64,000 nucleotides of DNA. It comes from Paraburkholderia ferrariae NBRC 106233 (GTDB taxonomy: Bacteria > Pseudomonadota > Gammaproteobacteria > Burkholderiales > Burkholderiaceae). Under the pieces are notes generated by a model. It was not told where the DNA came from. It did no database searches and was given only the letters and a program-made list of their open reading frames with translations. The DNA lies in assembly GCF_000685035.1 (NCBI RefSeq), contig NZ_BAYB01000022.1:122238-186237 (forward strand), read 5' to 3'. Within the stretch, counting starts at the first letter, position 1, and the number at the start of each line of letters is the position of its first letter. The translations under genes were made by a program, and so were the position numbers. Of this stretch, positions 26,164-35,504 are shown piece after piece.

Positions 26164-27288
26164 ATGAGCACGAGCTACGTATTGGAAGAACCGGGCGAAC
26201 CGCCTGGCAAACATCCCGGCGAACCGCGCAGCGAAGAACCCAAACCGCTGTGGCGGCACCTCGCGTGGCTGTGGGTGGCGTTCTGGCTCATCATGCTGCT
26301 CCTCGGCATACAGGAGTCCTTATGGACCGGGCGGCTGCAGTTCTGGCGCCCGCTTGTCGACGTGACGTCGTCCGCGCTGGCGGCAACCGTGCTGGCCGTC
26401 GTGCAGATCCGGCGTGCCGACCGGTTCGACCGCTTTCTCAAGCAGCCGCTACAGTGGTTCCTGCACCATTGGGCGTGGATGCCGCTGCAACTGGTGGCCT
26501 ATATCGCGGCCATGTACGCCGTGAGAATCGGCGTGTTCGCGCTTGCCGGCCACCCCTACAAACACGGGCCGTGGGGCGAAGTGATGGCCTACGAGACGAC
26601 GAACTTCGTGTTGTTCTACACGATGTTCGGCGGCATCCATTTCGGCATGAGGTCCTATCGTGCGTGGGTCGAGGAGCGCCTCACCGCGGAGCGGCAGGTG
26701 AGCCTCGCGCGGCAGATGCAGGTTGCGCAGTTGACGCAGCAGTTGCAGCCGCATTTCCTGTTCAACGCGCTGAATACGATCTCTTCGCTGATTCACTCCG
26801 ATCCCGATGCCGCCGACACCCTGCTTACACGCCTCGCAACCCTGCTGCGCGCCACGACCGACGCGAGCCAGCGCCTGGAGCAGCCGCTGGCCGACGAATT
26901 GACGCTGCTGCGCGCCTATGCCGCGATCATGGCCCAGCGCTTTGGCGAGCGCGTGCAGATTGCCTGGGAGATCGATCCGGCCGCGCACGCGTGCCGCGTT
27001 CCCACGTTCGGGCTGCAGCCGCTGCTCGAAAACTGCTTTCGGCACGGGGTCGAACGGCGCAGCGCGGTCACGCATATCGCCGTGCGCGCCGCGTGCCGCG
27101 CCGGACGGCTGGAGCTGGAGATCGAAGACGATGGCGATCTGCAGCAGCTTCCCGAGCGGCGCGGCGTGGGCCTCGGCAATCTCGAACGCCGCATGCAGTC
27201 GCTGTACGGCACAGAGGCATGCCTCGCCTTGCGCGTGCGCGCAGGCGGTGGTTTGATCGTGGGAGTGAGCTTGCCGTGCGCGCACTGA
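26164..27288 (+). CDS. LytS/YehU-type membrane sensor histidine kinase
   Basis: Inner-membrane kinase of 374 residues. About four hydrophobic segments lie between residues 31 and 165 (LWVAFWLIMLLLGIQES, VDVTSSALAATVLAVV, LQLVAYIAAMYAVRIGVFAL, NFVLFYTMFGGIHFGM). The His_kinase domain follows, with the phosphoacceptor His197 in QLTQQLQPHFLFNALNTISS, then an HATPase part (GLQPLLENCFRHGV, RRGVGLGNLERRM). It phosphorylates the LytTR regulator encoded by the overlapping next gene. The N-terminal 28 residues are Glu/Pro-rich and cytoplasmic. The signal sensed is unknown. Confidence 0.9.
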   Translation: MSTSYVLEEPGEPPGKHPGEPRSEEPKPLWRHLAWLWVAFWLIMLLLGIQESLWTGRLQFWRPLVDVTSSALAATVLAVVQIRRADRFDRFLKQPLQWFLHHWAWMPLQLVAYIAAMYAVRIGVFALAGHPYKHGPWGEVMAYETTNFVLFYTMFGGIHFGMRSYRAWVEERLTAERQVSLARQMQVAQLTQQLQPHFLFNALNTISSLIHSDPDAADTLLTRLATLLRATTDASQRLEQPLADELTLLRAYAAIMAQRFGERVQIAWEIDPAAHACRVPTFGLQPLLENCFRHGVERRSAVTHIAVRAACRAGRLELEIEDDGDLQQLPERRGVGLGNLERRMQSLYGTEACLALRVRAGGGLIVGVSLPCAH

Positions 27289-28040
27289 TTGTCGATGACG
27301 AAGCGCCCGCGCGCAGCAAGCTGCGCCATATGCTGCGCGCGTTTGCCGATGTCGAGGTAGTGGGCGAAGCCGCGGATGGCGCCACGGCGCTGCTGCTGGC
27401 CGGAGAACTCCGGCCCGACGTGATTTTCCTCGACGTGCAGATGCCCGAAGTGGACGGCTTCGATGTTGCCGCGTCGCTGCCCGACGACGCCCCCGCGCTC
27501 GTCTTCGTAACGGCGTTCGACCAGTACGCCTTGCGTGCCTTCGACGCCCAGGCCGTTGACTATCTGCTCAAGCCTGTCGAGCCGGAGCGCCTCGCGCGCA
27601 CCGTGCAGCGATTGAGCCACCCGGGGCGGAGCACGGCGAATAACGCGGCGAACGGTGCGGCGAACAACGCGGTGAAAAGCGCGGCGAAAAGCGCGGCGCG
27701 CCCGAGCGTGGGCATGCCCGCGAATCTGATGATCGTGGACCGGGGTATCACGCATGTGGTGCGATGCGCGGAAATCGAATGGCTCGAAGCCGCCGACAAC
27801 TACGTCGACATCCATCTTCCGCAGCGCAGCCTGCTGCTGCGGCGCACGCTCACCGCTTTGCTCGGCGATCTCGCGCCCGCGTTCGTTCGCACGCATCGCA
27901 GTTTCGCCGTGGCGGTGGCCGCTGTGCTCGCCGTGCAACCGCGGGCGAAGGGCGATGCCACGGTCGTGCTGAAGAGCGGCGGCGAGGTGCCGTGCAGCCG
28001 GCAATATCGCGAAGCGCTGATGGCGCGCCTTCGCCAGTAG
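27276..28040 (+). CDS. LytTR-type response regulator
   Basis: DNA-binding response regulator of 254 residues. The receiver domain (1 to about 115) has acidic pocket VDDEA and phosphoacceptor Asp53 in VIFLDVQMPEVDG. The LytTR domain (about 150-254; CAEIEWLEAADNYVDIHLP, RTHRSFAV) binds DNA. Start is GTG at 27276-27278, 13 bp inside the kinase gene, giving exactly the receiver N-terminus (RALIVDDEA). The interdomain linker is low-complexity, made of near-repeats of Ala-Ala-Asn/Lys (see the separate repeat entry). The pair resembles AlgZ/AlgR-type systems. Confidence 0.9.
   Translation: MRALIVDDEAPARSKLRHMLRAFADVEVVGEAADGATALLLAGELRPDVIFLDVQMPEVDGFDVAASLPDDAPALVFVTAFDQYALRAFDAQAVDYLLKPVEPERLARTVQRLSHPGRSTANNAANGAANNAVKSAAKSAARPSVGMPANLMIVDRGITHVVRCAEIEWLEAADNYVDIHLPQRSLLLRRTLTALLGDLAPAFVRTHRSFAVAVAAVLAVQPRAKGDATVVLKSGGEVPCSRQYREALMARLRQ
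27634..27699 (+). repeat. Imperfect short tandem repeat in the regulator's interdomain linker
   Basis: Repeated units built on GCGGCGAA(C/T)AACGCGG and GCGGCGAAAAGC fill the linker codons between the receiver and LytTR domains. They encode an Ala/Asn/Lys-rich flexible hinge. Unit number could vary between strains without breaking the frame, since the main unit is 12 bp. Confidence 0.6.
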
Positions 28041-28152
28041 CGCAAACACTCCTGTTCGCCCCACGGTCGGCCCGGCTCATCCCAGGCCGATAGCGGCCCG
28101 AGGGCTGCGGATCTACGCTGGCTGGCATCACCCTCTCGACTGCCGCCCAGCC

Positions 28153-29064
28153 ATGGCTCTTCTGCTCAAGTACCTCCCATACGCCAATGCCGTCGTGCTC
28201 GCCGCCTCGCTGGTGGAGGCGCTTGTGCTCGCCATCCGGCACGGCTGGCGCCGCTACGACTGGAAGGCTTCAGCCGTCTCGGTGACCGACTTCCTGATTC
28301 GCGAATACCCGTTGCGCTGGCTGCTGCCGCTTGCGTTCTGGGGCAAGACGATGAACTGGTTCTGGCTACACCGTCTCTGGACGCTGCCCATGCATCACTG
28401 GAGCGGTTGGCTGGCGTGCTTCATTGGTCAGGAGTTCTGCTATTACTGGTACCACCGCAGCGCGCATCGCACGCGCTGGTTCTGGTGCACGCACGCCATT
28501 CATCATTCGCCCAATCAACTGAATCTCTCGGCGGCTTATCGACTGGGCTGGACGGGCCGCCTTACGGGTTCGACGGGGTTCTTCGTGCTCGCGCCGTTGT
28601 TCGGCATGCCGCCGCTCATCGTGATGACGCTGCTTTCAGTCAATCTGCTTTATCAGTTCTGGCTGCATGCCACGTGGATCCCGCGTCTCGGCCCGCTCGA
28701 ATGGATACTCAACACGCCTTCCTCGCATCGCGTGCATCATGCCGCGAACCTCGACTATCTCGATGGAAATTATGGCGGTGTCCTGATCGTCTTCGACCGG
28801 CTCTTTGGCACCTATATTGCGGAAAAACCGCAGGTGCCGTGCCGCTTCGGCCTCGTGGAGCCCGTGACGACCTACAACCTGCTCACGATCGAATTCGGTC
28901 ACTGGGGCGCGTTGTGGCGCGACCTGCGCGCGTCGCGCTCGCTACGCGAGGCGCTGGACTATCTGATGAAGCCGCCCGGCTGGCGGCCCGACGGCAACGG
29001 CGCAACCACGGAGGATCTCAAGCGCCGGAGCGATGCGCACATGCGCTACGTAGAGCAGCAATAA
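28153..29064 (+). CDS. Sterol desaturase/fatty acid hydroxylase-family membrane protein
   Basis: Integral membrane di-iron oxygenase-like protein of 303 residues. The three histidine boxes are present: HRSAH, HAIHHS and HRVHH, plus additional histidines between them, in the spacing of the FA_hydroxylase family. Hydrophobic helices flank them (MALLLKYLPYANAVVLAASL, FFVLAPLFGMPPLIVMTLLS). The family hydroxylates or desaturates sterols, carotenoids, fatty acids or ether lipids; the bacterial substrate here is unknown. It stands alone between the LytTR regulator and a chemoreceptor, 112 bp after the former. Confidence 0.88.
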   Translation: MALLLKYLPYANAVVLAASLVEALVLAIRHGWRRYDWKASAVSVTDFLIREYPLRWLLPLAFWGKTMNWFWLHRLWTLPMHHWSGWLACFIGQEFCYYWYHRSAHRTRWFWCTHAIHHSPNQLNLSAAYRLGWTGRLTGSTGFFVLAPLFGMPPLIVMTLLSVNLLYQFWLHATWIPRLGPLEWILNTPSSHRVHHAANLDYLDGNYGGVLIVFDRLFGTYIAEKPQVPCRFGLVEPVTTYNLLTIEFGHWGALWRDLRASRSLREALDYLMKPPGWRPDGNGATTEDLKRRSDAHMRYVEQQ

Positions 29065-29306
29065 AGCGGCGGCGCGGTTCGCGCGAGCGCGACTGGAAAC
29101 GTTTGCTTCCGCGCCGCTGCGCAGGCCCAAAACAAACTTGTGCGTTATCTTGATATTCGTCAAGTGCGAGGAAATAGCCGGGCCTGTCGCACGGGCATAC
29201 TGGCGGTCGCTTTCCACGGCCGCGGTCGAAGGTTCGATCGGGTCGTGAATTTCAGGGGTAAGCGCGCCTCGCCCGAGCGCGCAAAAACGACGAACCGATC
29301 ACCACG

Positions 29307-30875
29307 ATGCGTATCAACGTACCGGTCAACGACCACGAATATGTGCTGCCGCAGGACGAGGTCATCATTACCCGGACGGACGGCAACGGCGTTATCGAAT
29401 ATGCCAACGACGCCTTTCTGCGCGCGAGCGGCTTCACCCGCGACGAAGTGATGGGGCAGCCGCAAAATATCGTCCGGCATCCCGAGATGCCCGCTGCGGC
29501 CTTCGAAGACCTGTGGCGCACCATCCAGAGCGGCCGGCCATGGTCGGGGATGGTCAAGAACCGGCGCAAGGACGGCGGCTTCTACTGGGTGCTGGCGAAC
29601 GTGACGCCCGCCGTGCGCGACGGCGAGATTACCGGATACATGTCCGTGCGCACGCGCCCGGGCGAGGCCGAAATCGAGGCGGCGCAACGTCTCTATGCCG
29701 ACTTGCGGCGCGAGGAGGATTCCCGCTGGCGGTTGAAGGGCGGCCGCGCCATTCGCAAGGGCGTGTTTGGCATACCTGATCGTCTGCTGGGGCTTTCGGC
29801 GGTCGGGCGGCTTGACGCGATCATGGCGGTGCAGGCCCTGATGATCCTGCTCGTGCCTGCCTGCACGGCCAGCGGGCTGCTTGCGCACGCCATCGGGCAG
29901 CGGCTCGGCTGGTCGATTGCGGTGGTGGCTGCCTTGTCGTGCGCGCTGATGGCGGCGTACCTCACGCGCAACGTGTTCGCCCCGCTCGCGCAGATGAATG
30001 CCAGCGCACTCGTTGTCCTTGCCGGCGAACTCCAGCATCGCTTTCGCGAGTGCGGGGATACGCATACGCGCCTGCTCGGGCGGCTGCTCAACCAGATGAA
30101 CGGCAAGCTGATCGGCATATTGATGGACGCGCGCGGTTCGATCGACAAGGTGCGCGACGCGTCCTCGGGACTGGCCGATGGGAACGCGAATCTCTCGGCG
30201 CGCACGGAGCAGCAGGCGAGCGCCATCGAGCAGACCACGGCCACGCTCGGCCAGATCACGGAAACCGCGCGGCACAATGCCGATTCGGCCAAGGCCGCCA
30301 GCAGCGAAGGGCAGCGCACCGCCGAAGCGGCATCGGCGGCAGCAGAAGCCGCGCGCCGCTCGGCGCGGCTCACGGAAGATCTGGCGGCCCACTCGCGGCG
30401 CATTTCGGAAATCACGGCCACTATCGACGGCATTGCGTTCCAGACCAACCTGCTGGCCTTGAATGCAGCCGTGGAGGCCGCGCGGGCCGGGCAGAACGGC
30501 CGCGGCTTTGCCGTGGTGGCCGGCGAGGTGCGCACGCTCGCCAAGCGATCCGAGGCCGCGGCGCGTGAAATCAAGTCTCTGATCGACAGTTCGCTCGACA
30601 TGATGAAGGCGAGCGCCGAGGCGGCCGCCGGTGCGGGTGCGGAGATGAGCAAGGTGGAGCATTCCGTGGCGCAACTCACGCACGCCATTTCGGAGATCGC
30701 CGAAGCCAGCAGCGGCCAGAGCGTGGAGATCGAAGAGTCGCAGATCGCGGTGGAGCAGCTTGCGCAGATCACGCAGATGAACGCCACGCTGGTGGAAGAG
30801 TCCGCGGCGGCTTCGGTTGCGCTCAACCAGCAGGCTCAGGCGCTGGAAAATGCCGTGATCGTGTTGATGGGTTAA
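29307..30875 (+). CDS. PAS-containing methyl-accepting chemotaxis protein, Aer-like
   Basis: Chemoreceptor of 522 residues. The N-terminal PAS domain (about 10-125; IITRTDGNGVIEYANDAFLR, GFTRDEVMGQPQNIVRHPEM) matches Aer, which binds FAD and senses redox or oxygen. Two close hydrophobic segments (about 172-215; VQALMILLVPACTASGLL, LGWSIAVVAALSCALMAAYL) anchor it. A HAMP-like and methyl-accepting region follows with the conserved hairpin IDGIAFQTNLLALNAAVEAA and GRGFAVVAGEVRTLA. There is no periplasmic sensor domain, as in Aer. Lone gene, with 242 bp upstream in which no clear promoter was assigned. Confidence 0.93.
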   Translation: MRINVPVNDHEYVLPQDEVIITRTDGNGVIEYANDAFLRASGFTRDEVMGQPQNIVRHPEMPAAAFEDLWRTIQSGRPWSGMVKNRRKDGGFYWVLANVTPAVRDGEITGYMSVRTRPGEAEIEAAQRLYADLRREEDSRWRLKGGRAIRKGVFGIPDRLLGLSAVGRLDAIMAVQALMILLVPACTASGLLAHAIGQRLGWSIAVVAALSCALMAAYLTRNVFAPLAQMNASALVVLAGELQHRFRECGDTHTRLLGRLLNQMNGKLIGILMDARGSIDKVRDASSGLADGNANLSARTEQQASAIEQTTATLGQITETARHNADSAKAASSEGQRTAEAASAAAEAARRSARLTEDLAAHSRRISEITATIDGIAFQTNLLALNAAVEAARAGQNGRGFAVVAGEVRTLAKRSEAAAREIKSLIDSSLDMMKASAEAAAGAGAEMSKVEHSVAQLTHAISEIAEASSGQSVEIEESQIAVEQLAQITQMNATLVEESAAASVALNQQAQALENAVIVLMG

Positions 30876-30903
30876 TTTTAAAAGTAAGGAATGCGAAAGG
30901 CAT

Positions 30904-33435
30904 TCAGGCCGATGCCGCGGCGATGGTCGCCGTGCAGGTCTGAAGCAGTTCCGCCACCTGTTCCGCAGGCTGGGGCCGCGCCAGCAGATAGCCCTGCACA
31001 TGGTGGCAGCCCGCCTCGCGCAGGAAAGCGAGCTGCTCCGGCGTTTCCACGCCCTCCATCACCACGTCGAGGCCCAGCGCGCGGCCCATCGCCAAGATAG
31101 CCCGGATGATCGCGCGGTCCGGCTTGTGCGCTCCGTCGCCCGCGAGGAACGACCGGTCGATCTTGAGCGTGTCCACCGGCAGATCTTTCAGGTAGGCGAG
31201 CGACGAGTAGCCCGTGCCGAAGTCGTCGATGGCAAGGCTCACGTTTCGCGCCATGAGCTCGCGCAGCAGCGTGCCGATCTCTTCGCGCGTATTCATCGCC
31301 ATGCTTTCGAGCAGTTCGAGCTGGAGCCGCCCGGCCGGCAGCGCGGTTTCGCTGAGTATGGCGCTCAGGTCGGCGAGGAAGCCGTCGGTCACGCACTGCC
31401 GGGCCGAGAGGTTGACGGCGATGCGGCCGAACTCGAAGCCCGCGTCGAGCCATGCGCGCGCCTGGCGGCATGCCTCGCGCAGCACCCAGCGGCCCAGCGG
31501 CACGATCAGGGCCGATTGCTCGGCAATGCCGATGAATTCGCCGGGCGCAACGATCCCGCGCTGCGGATGCTGCCAGCGCAGCAGCGCTTCGATACCGACG
31601 ATCCGATTCGTCGAAATGTCGTACTGCGGCTGGTAGAAGAGGCAGAATTCGTTTTGCTCCAGCGCGCGGTGCAGCTCGCCCAGCGTTTCGAGTTGCGCCA
31701 GCGCCGACGAGGTCATGGTGCTCTCGAAGAACTGGAATACGTTGCGGCCGCGGCTCTTCGCGCCGTACATCGCCTGGTCGGCGCGCATCATCAGTTGTTC
31801 GGCCTCGCTGCCGTCGTCGGGGTAGATGCTGATGCCGATGCTGGGCGTCGTGAAGATCTCGCGGCCGTCGATCACCATGGCCGCGCCCACCGAGTCGAGC
31901 AGCGTGCGCGCGAGCCGGCCCACGTCGCGCACGTCGCTTATGTCTTCGAGCACGAACGCGAATTCGTCGCCGCCGAGGCGCGCCACGGTGTCGCTCGCGC
32001 GCAGCCGGGATCGCAGCCGTGCGGCCACGACCTTGAGCACCTCGTCGCCGGTATTGTGGCCGAGCGTGTCGTTCACGAGCTTGAAGCGGTCGAGGTCGAG
32101 ATACATCACAGCGAACTTGCGCTGGCCGCGCTGCGCATGGAGGATGGCGCGCTCCAGCCGCTCTTCGAACAGCACGCGGTTCGCGAGCCCGGTCAGCACG
32201 TCGTGCGTCGCGAGAAAACGCAGGCGCTCTTCGGTCTGGCGCCGCTGGGTAATGTCCGAGAAGATGCCCGCGTAGTGCGAGATCGCGCCTTCGTTGTCCC
32301 GTATGCCCGTAATGGTGAGGTATTCGAGGTAGAGCTCGCCGTTCTTGCGGCGGTTCCAGATCTCGCCCTGCCAGTGTCCGTTCGTCTTGAGCGCGCACCA
32401 GAGCCCTTCGTAGAACGCCGTATCCTGATGGCCCGAATTCAGGACGCTTGGGTTGCGGCCCACCACCTCGTCCTGGCTATAGCCGGTGAGGCGCGTGAAC
32501 GCCTGATTCACGCGCTCGATCTTCGCGTTGCGGTCGGTCACCATGATGCCTTCCAGCGCCGATTCGAACACGCGGTCCGCCATGCGCAGGCTGAAACGTG
32601 CGCGGCCCAGCGCTTCGTCGCGCTCGCGCAGCGCGCTGTGCAGCTCGTTTACGTATTCGTCTTCGATGTTCTGCAGGATGTCCGCAAAGCTTAGCAGTCC
32701 GACAAGATTGCCGAAGTCGTCGCTCACGCCCACGTGGCGGATATGATGGCGCAACATGAAATGCTGCGCGGCATAGAGGCTCTGGGTGGCGGCGAGCGTT
32801 TGCAGCGGGCGGCTTGCGTGCTCGCCCACGGTGCCGCCGAGCGCATCGCCTGCAATCAGGCGTACGATGTCGCGCTCGGTCAGGATGCCGTGCTCGACGC
32901 AGCCGTCATGCGCATATTCGACGACAATGGCGTCGAGCTTCTGCGCGCGCATCTGCGCAATGGCGCCAAGCAGCGGCTCGCCGGCCGTCACGAGGGCGAG
33001 CGGCTGCACGTGGATGGCTTCGATGGGCTTCAGGTGCAGGAAGAATTCGGCGCCCTGGTTCAGCACCACGTCGGTTTGCGTGAGCACGCCGATGCACGTC
33101 CCGTCGCGCATCACGCCAAAGTGGCGGATGCCGGACTGCTTGAAGCGGACCGCCGCTTCGCCCAGCGACGTATGGGCGTCGAGCGTGAGGAGCGGCGCGC
33201 TCATGACCGCGCTGATGGGGCGTTCGAGCGCGAGAGCGTCGTCGCCCACGGCAAGCGCGTCCTGTTCGGTCCAGATGCCGAGCGCCGTAGCGCCTTCCAT
33301 CACCACCATCGAACTGCAGCGCTCGGCGAAGATGCGCCGCGCCACTTCGCGCACGGGCGTGTCAGGGGAGCACGTCAGCATCGGGCGCGCGATCAGGCGG
33401 GAAATAGGGATGGCGTAGCTGCTCGTCTCAATCAT
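30904..33435 (-). CDS. Four-CBS / PAS / GGDEF / EAL cyclic-di-GMP signalling protein
   Basis: Soluble multidomain protein of 843 residues. Two CBS pairs occupy about 12-255 (each repeat with a GI..LTQTDV or GILTERDIVRL type end). A PAS domain follows (about 288-400; MVTDRNAKIERVNQAFTRLT), then GGDEF (about 408-570; intact RLGGDEF at 486-492) and EAL (about 590-835; GIEALLRWQHP, DDFGTGYSSLAYLKDLPVD). Both catalytic signatures look intact, so synthesis, breakdown or both of c-di-GMP are possible. CBS pairs often bind adenine nucleotides, suggesting energy-linked control. No transmembrane segment. Start at 33433-33435 chosen at the first CBS-linked Met; the frame is open to 33978. Confidence 0.92.
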   Translation of the reverse strand: MIETSSYAIPISRLIARPMLTCSPDTPVREVARRIFAERCSSMVVMEGATALGIWTEQDALAVGDDALALERPISAVMSAPLLTLDAHTSLGEAAVRFKQSGIRHFGVMRDGTCIGVLTQTDVVLNQGAEFFLHLKPIEAIHVQPLALVTAGEPLLGAIAQMRAQKLDAIVVEYAHDGCVEHGILTERDIVRLIAGDALGGTVGEHASRPLQTLAATQSLYAAQHFMLRHHIRHVGVSDDFGNLVGLLSFADILQNIEDEYVNELHSALRERDEALGRARFSLRMADRVFESALEGIMVTDRNAKIERVNQAFTRLTGYSQDEVVGRNPSVLNSGHQDTAFYEGLWCALKTNGHWQGEIWNRRKNGELYLEYLTITGIRDNEGAISHYAGIFSDITQRRQTEERLRFLATHDVLTGLANRVLFEERLERAILHAQRGQRKFAVMYLDLDRFKLVNDTLGHNTGDEVLKVVAARLRSRLRASDTVARLGGDEFAFVLEDISDVRDVGRLARTLLDSVGAAMVIDGREIFTTPSIGISIYPDDGSEAEQLMMRADQAMYGAKSRGRNVFQFFESTMTSSALAQLETLGELHRALEQNEFCLFYQPQYDISTNRIVGIEALLRWQHPQRGIVAPGEFIGIAEQSALIVPLGRWVLREACRQARAWLDAGFEFGRIAVNLSARQCVTDGFLADLSAILSETALPAGRLQLELLESMAMNTREEIGTLLRELMARNVSLAIDDFGTGYSSLAYLKDLPVDTLKIDRSFLAGDGAHKPDRAIIRAILAMGRALGLDVVMEGVETPEQLAFLREAGCHHVQGYLLARPQPAEQVAELLQTCTATIAAASA

Positions 33436-33554
33436 GCTCGAACCGGGGGCGGAGAATGTTGCGCGCGGCGCCCCGGGCAGGGTGCCGTAACTCGATACGG
33501 CATATCGGCCGGGGCGGCTGCGGGCTTGAGTGTCAAAACGCCGCAGGGGGCCGG

Positions 33555-34478
33555 TCACACGGTATCGCCGCTTGCCTGCCCGAACGCCGAGCGCAAGTAG
33601 TCGCCGAGAAAATCCACGAACGTGCGCAGCTTGGCGGAAAGCCGGTTGCGCTCCAGATAGATCGCGTGGATATCGGCGTTCGGCAATGCCCACTCGGCGA
33701 GCAGCGGCACGAGTTCGCCGCGTTCGATGTACCCCGCTATCTCCCACTGCGAGCGGACGACGATCCCGCGACCGTCGAGCGCCCAGCCCAGCACGATGCT
33801 GCCGTCGTTGCTGGAGAGCGCGCCATCCACTTTCACCGTTTCCGCGCGCTTGCCTCGCGAGAAGTGCCAGGTGCCATAGGCCGAATCGTTCTCGCGCAGC
33901 ACGATGCACGCGTGATGGGCGAGGTCGTGCGGCGTGGCAGGCTTGCCATGCTGTTTCAGATACGCCGGGGAGGCGCATGCGATGCGCCGGTTCTTCACCA
34001 GCAGCCGCGCATTGATGCGCGCGTCCGGCACTTCGCCGAAGCGGATGCCGACGTCGAAGCCCTCTTCCTGGAGACTCAGCGGCCGGTCGGTCAGATGAAG
34101 CTGGATCTTCATGGCCGGAAAGCGCTCGACGAATTCGGATACGGCCGGCGCGACATGCGTGCGCCCGAAGCCGAACGAGGCATTCACGCGCAGGAGGCCG
34201 GTGGGCTCGCCGCGGCTACGCGTGACGAGTTGCTCCAGCTCCGCCAGCTCGTCGAGGATGCGCGAGCCGCTCGCCAGATACAGCTCGCCCTCGGGCGTGA
34301 GCGAGAGCCGCCGCGTCGTGCGGTTCATGAGCCGCACGCCCAGGCGCCGCTCCAGTTGCGCGAGCCGCTTGCTGACCGCGGGGGGCGTCACGCCAATCTC
34401 GCGCGCGGCGGCCGCCAGATTGCGGTGCCGCGCCACGAGGGCGAACAGATTCAGATCGGAAAAGGCGTCCGTTGCCAT
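33555..34478 (-). CDS. LysR-family transcriptional regulator
   Basis: Regulator of 307 residues with an N-terminal HTH (about 5-65; LNLFALVARHRNLAAAAREI, GVTPPAVSKRLAQLERRLGV) and a periplasmic-binding-like effector domain. It belongs to the AaeR/DmlR-like branch (SRGEPTGLLRVNASFGFGR). It is divergent from the dehalogenase-LeuCD operon across a 109 bp region and most likely controls it. The ATG at 34476-34478 gives the conserved N-terminus; an upstream extension to 34541 is open but unlikely. Confidence 0.9.
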   Translation of the reverse strand: MATDAFSDLNLFALVARHRNLAAAAREIGVTPPAVSKRLAQLERRLGVRLMNRTTRRLSLTPEGELYLASGSRILDELAELEQLVTRSRGEPTGLLRVNASFGFGRTHVAPAVSEFVERFPAMKIQLHLTDRPLSLQEEGFDVGIRFGEVPDARINARLLVKNRRIACASPAYLKQHGKPATPHDLAHHACIVLRENDSAYGTWHFSRGKRAETVKVDGALSSNDGSIVLGWALDGRGIVVRSQWEIAGYIERGELVPLLAEWALPNADIHAIYLERNRLSAKLRTFVDFLGDYLRSAFGQASGDTV

Positions 34479-34587
34479 GTCCTTCAAACCTTTGGATTCG
34501 TTCCTGAAAGTTACGACCGGATTGCCTTTGAGGAAACCCAATCGTGCATGGCATCAATTAGACTGCAAACCATCTTGGGAGACAACG
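34479..34587. promoter_or_regulatory. Divergent LysR/dehalogenase operon control region
   Basis: 109 bp between a LysR gene and the operon it faces, where T-N11-A type LysR sites and both promoters are expected. TTGCCTTTGAGGAAACCCAAT and the nearby AT-rich piece CATCAATTAGACTG are candidates. GGGAG lies about 8 bp before the rightward ATG. No site is certain from reading alone. Confidence 0.4.
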
Positions 34588-35466
34588 ATGTTCGAAGGAT
34601 TCTCCGACGTTTCGACGCTGGTGGACGGCGTACGGATTCGCGCCATCCAGGGCGGCCGCGGCCCGGCGCTCCTGCTGCTGCACGGCCACCCGCAAACGCA
34701 CGCGATCTGGCACAAGGTCGCGCCCGCGCTGGCCGAACGCTTCACGGTGGTGGCCGCCGATCTGCGCGGCTATGGCGACAGCGGCAAGCCCGAAGGCGAG
34801 GCCGACCACGCCAACTACTCGAAGCGCCGCATGGCGCTCGACCAGGCGGCGCTCATGCAGAGCTTGGGCCACGGTGCGTTCGCGGTGATCGGGCACGACC
34901 GGGGCGGCCGTGTTGCGGCGCGCATGGCGCTCGATCACCCGCAGGCGGTGACGCAACTGGTGACGCTCGACGTCGCGCCCACCGTGGCGATGTACGAAGA
35001 GACTTCATTCGAATTCGCGCGCGCCTATTGGCACTGGTTCTTCCTCGTGCGCCCCGCGCCGTTCCCGGAAACGCTGATTCGCGCCAATCCCGACCTGTAT
35101 CTGAAACAGACCATCGGCGCGCGCAGCGCCGGCCTCACACCGTTCACGCCCGAGGCCTATGCGGAATATCTGCGCTGCCTCTCGGACTCGGCAACGGCGC
35201 ACGGCATCTGCGAAGACTATCGCGCGTCGATCACCATCGACCTCGAACACGACCGCGCGGATCTTGCCGAAGGCAAGCGCATTGCGTGTCCGTTTCTCGC
35301 GCTGTGGGGCGCGCAAGGCGTAGTGGGCCGCTGCTTCGATCCGCTCGCGCAATGGCGCAACTGGAGTGCGGGCGTGACGGGCGAGGCGCTGCCGTGCGGC
35401 CACTACATTCCCGAGGAAGCACCGCAAGCACTTCTCGAACGCGTGTTGTCGTTTCTGCGGCGTTGA
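34588..35466 (+). CDS. Alpha/beta hydrolase, fluoroacetate (haloacetate) dehalogenase-like
   Basis: Soluble hydrolase of 292 residues. The nucleophile elbow IGHDRGGR places Asp104 where esterases have Ser, as in haloacetate dehalogenases. Remaining residues follow the fluoroacetate dehalogenase pattern: Arg105 and Arg108 (carboxylate binding), Asp128 (acid), His149-Trp150 in YWHWFF and Tyr211 (halide pocket), His272 in CGHYIPEE (base). As I recall them, the characterised Burkholderia FA1 enzyme residues are Asp104, Asp128, His149, Trp150, Tyr212 and His271. This makes hydrolysis of fluoro- or chloroacetate a strong prediction. First gene of an operon with a LeuCD-type hydratase and an MFS carrier. 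The long upstream open frame (from 34111) is not coding. Confidence 0.85.
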   Translation: MFEGFSDVSTLVDGVRIRAIQGGRGPALLLLHGHPQTHAIWHKVAPALAERFTVVAADLRGYGDSGKPEGEADHANYSKRRMALDQAALMQSLGHGAFAVIGHDRGGRVAARMALDHPQAVTQLVTLDVAPTVAMYEETSFEFARAYWHWFFLVRPAPFPETLIRANPDLYLKQTIGARSAGLTPFTPEAYAEYLRCLSDSATAHGICEDYRASITIDLEHDRADLAEGKRIACPFLALWGAQGVVGRCFDPLAQWRNWSAGVTGEALPCGHYIPEEAPQALLERVLSFLRR

Positions 35467-35504
35467 CGCGCTCGCCCGACTCCCTTCAGCCGGAATTTTT
35501 CATC

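Noticed and set aside
29160..31001. 613-codon open frame antisense to the chemoreceptor
   Set aside because: No domain or start signal; the sense strand encodes a complete PAS-MCP protein.
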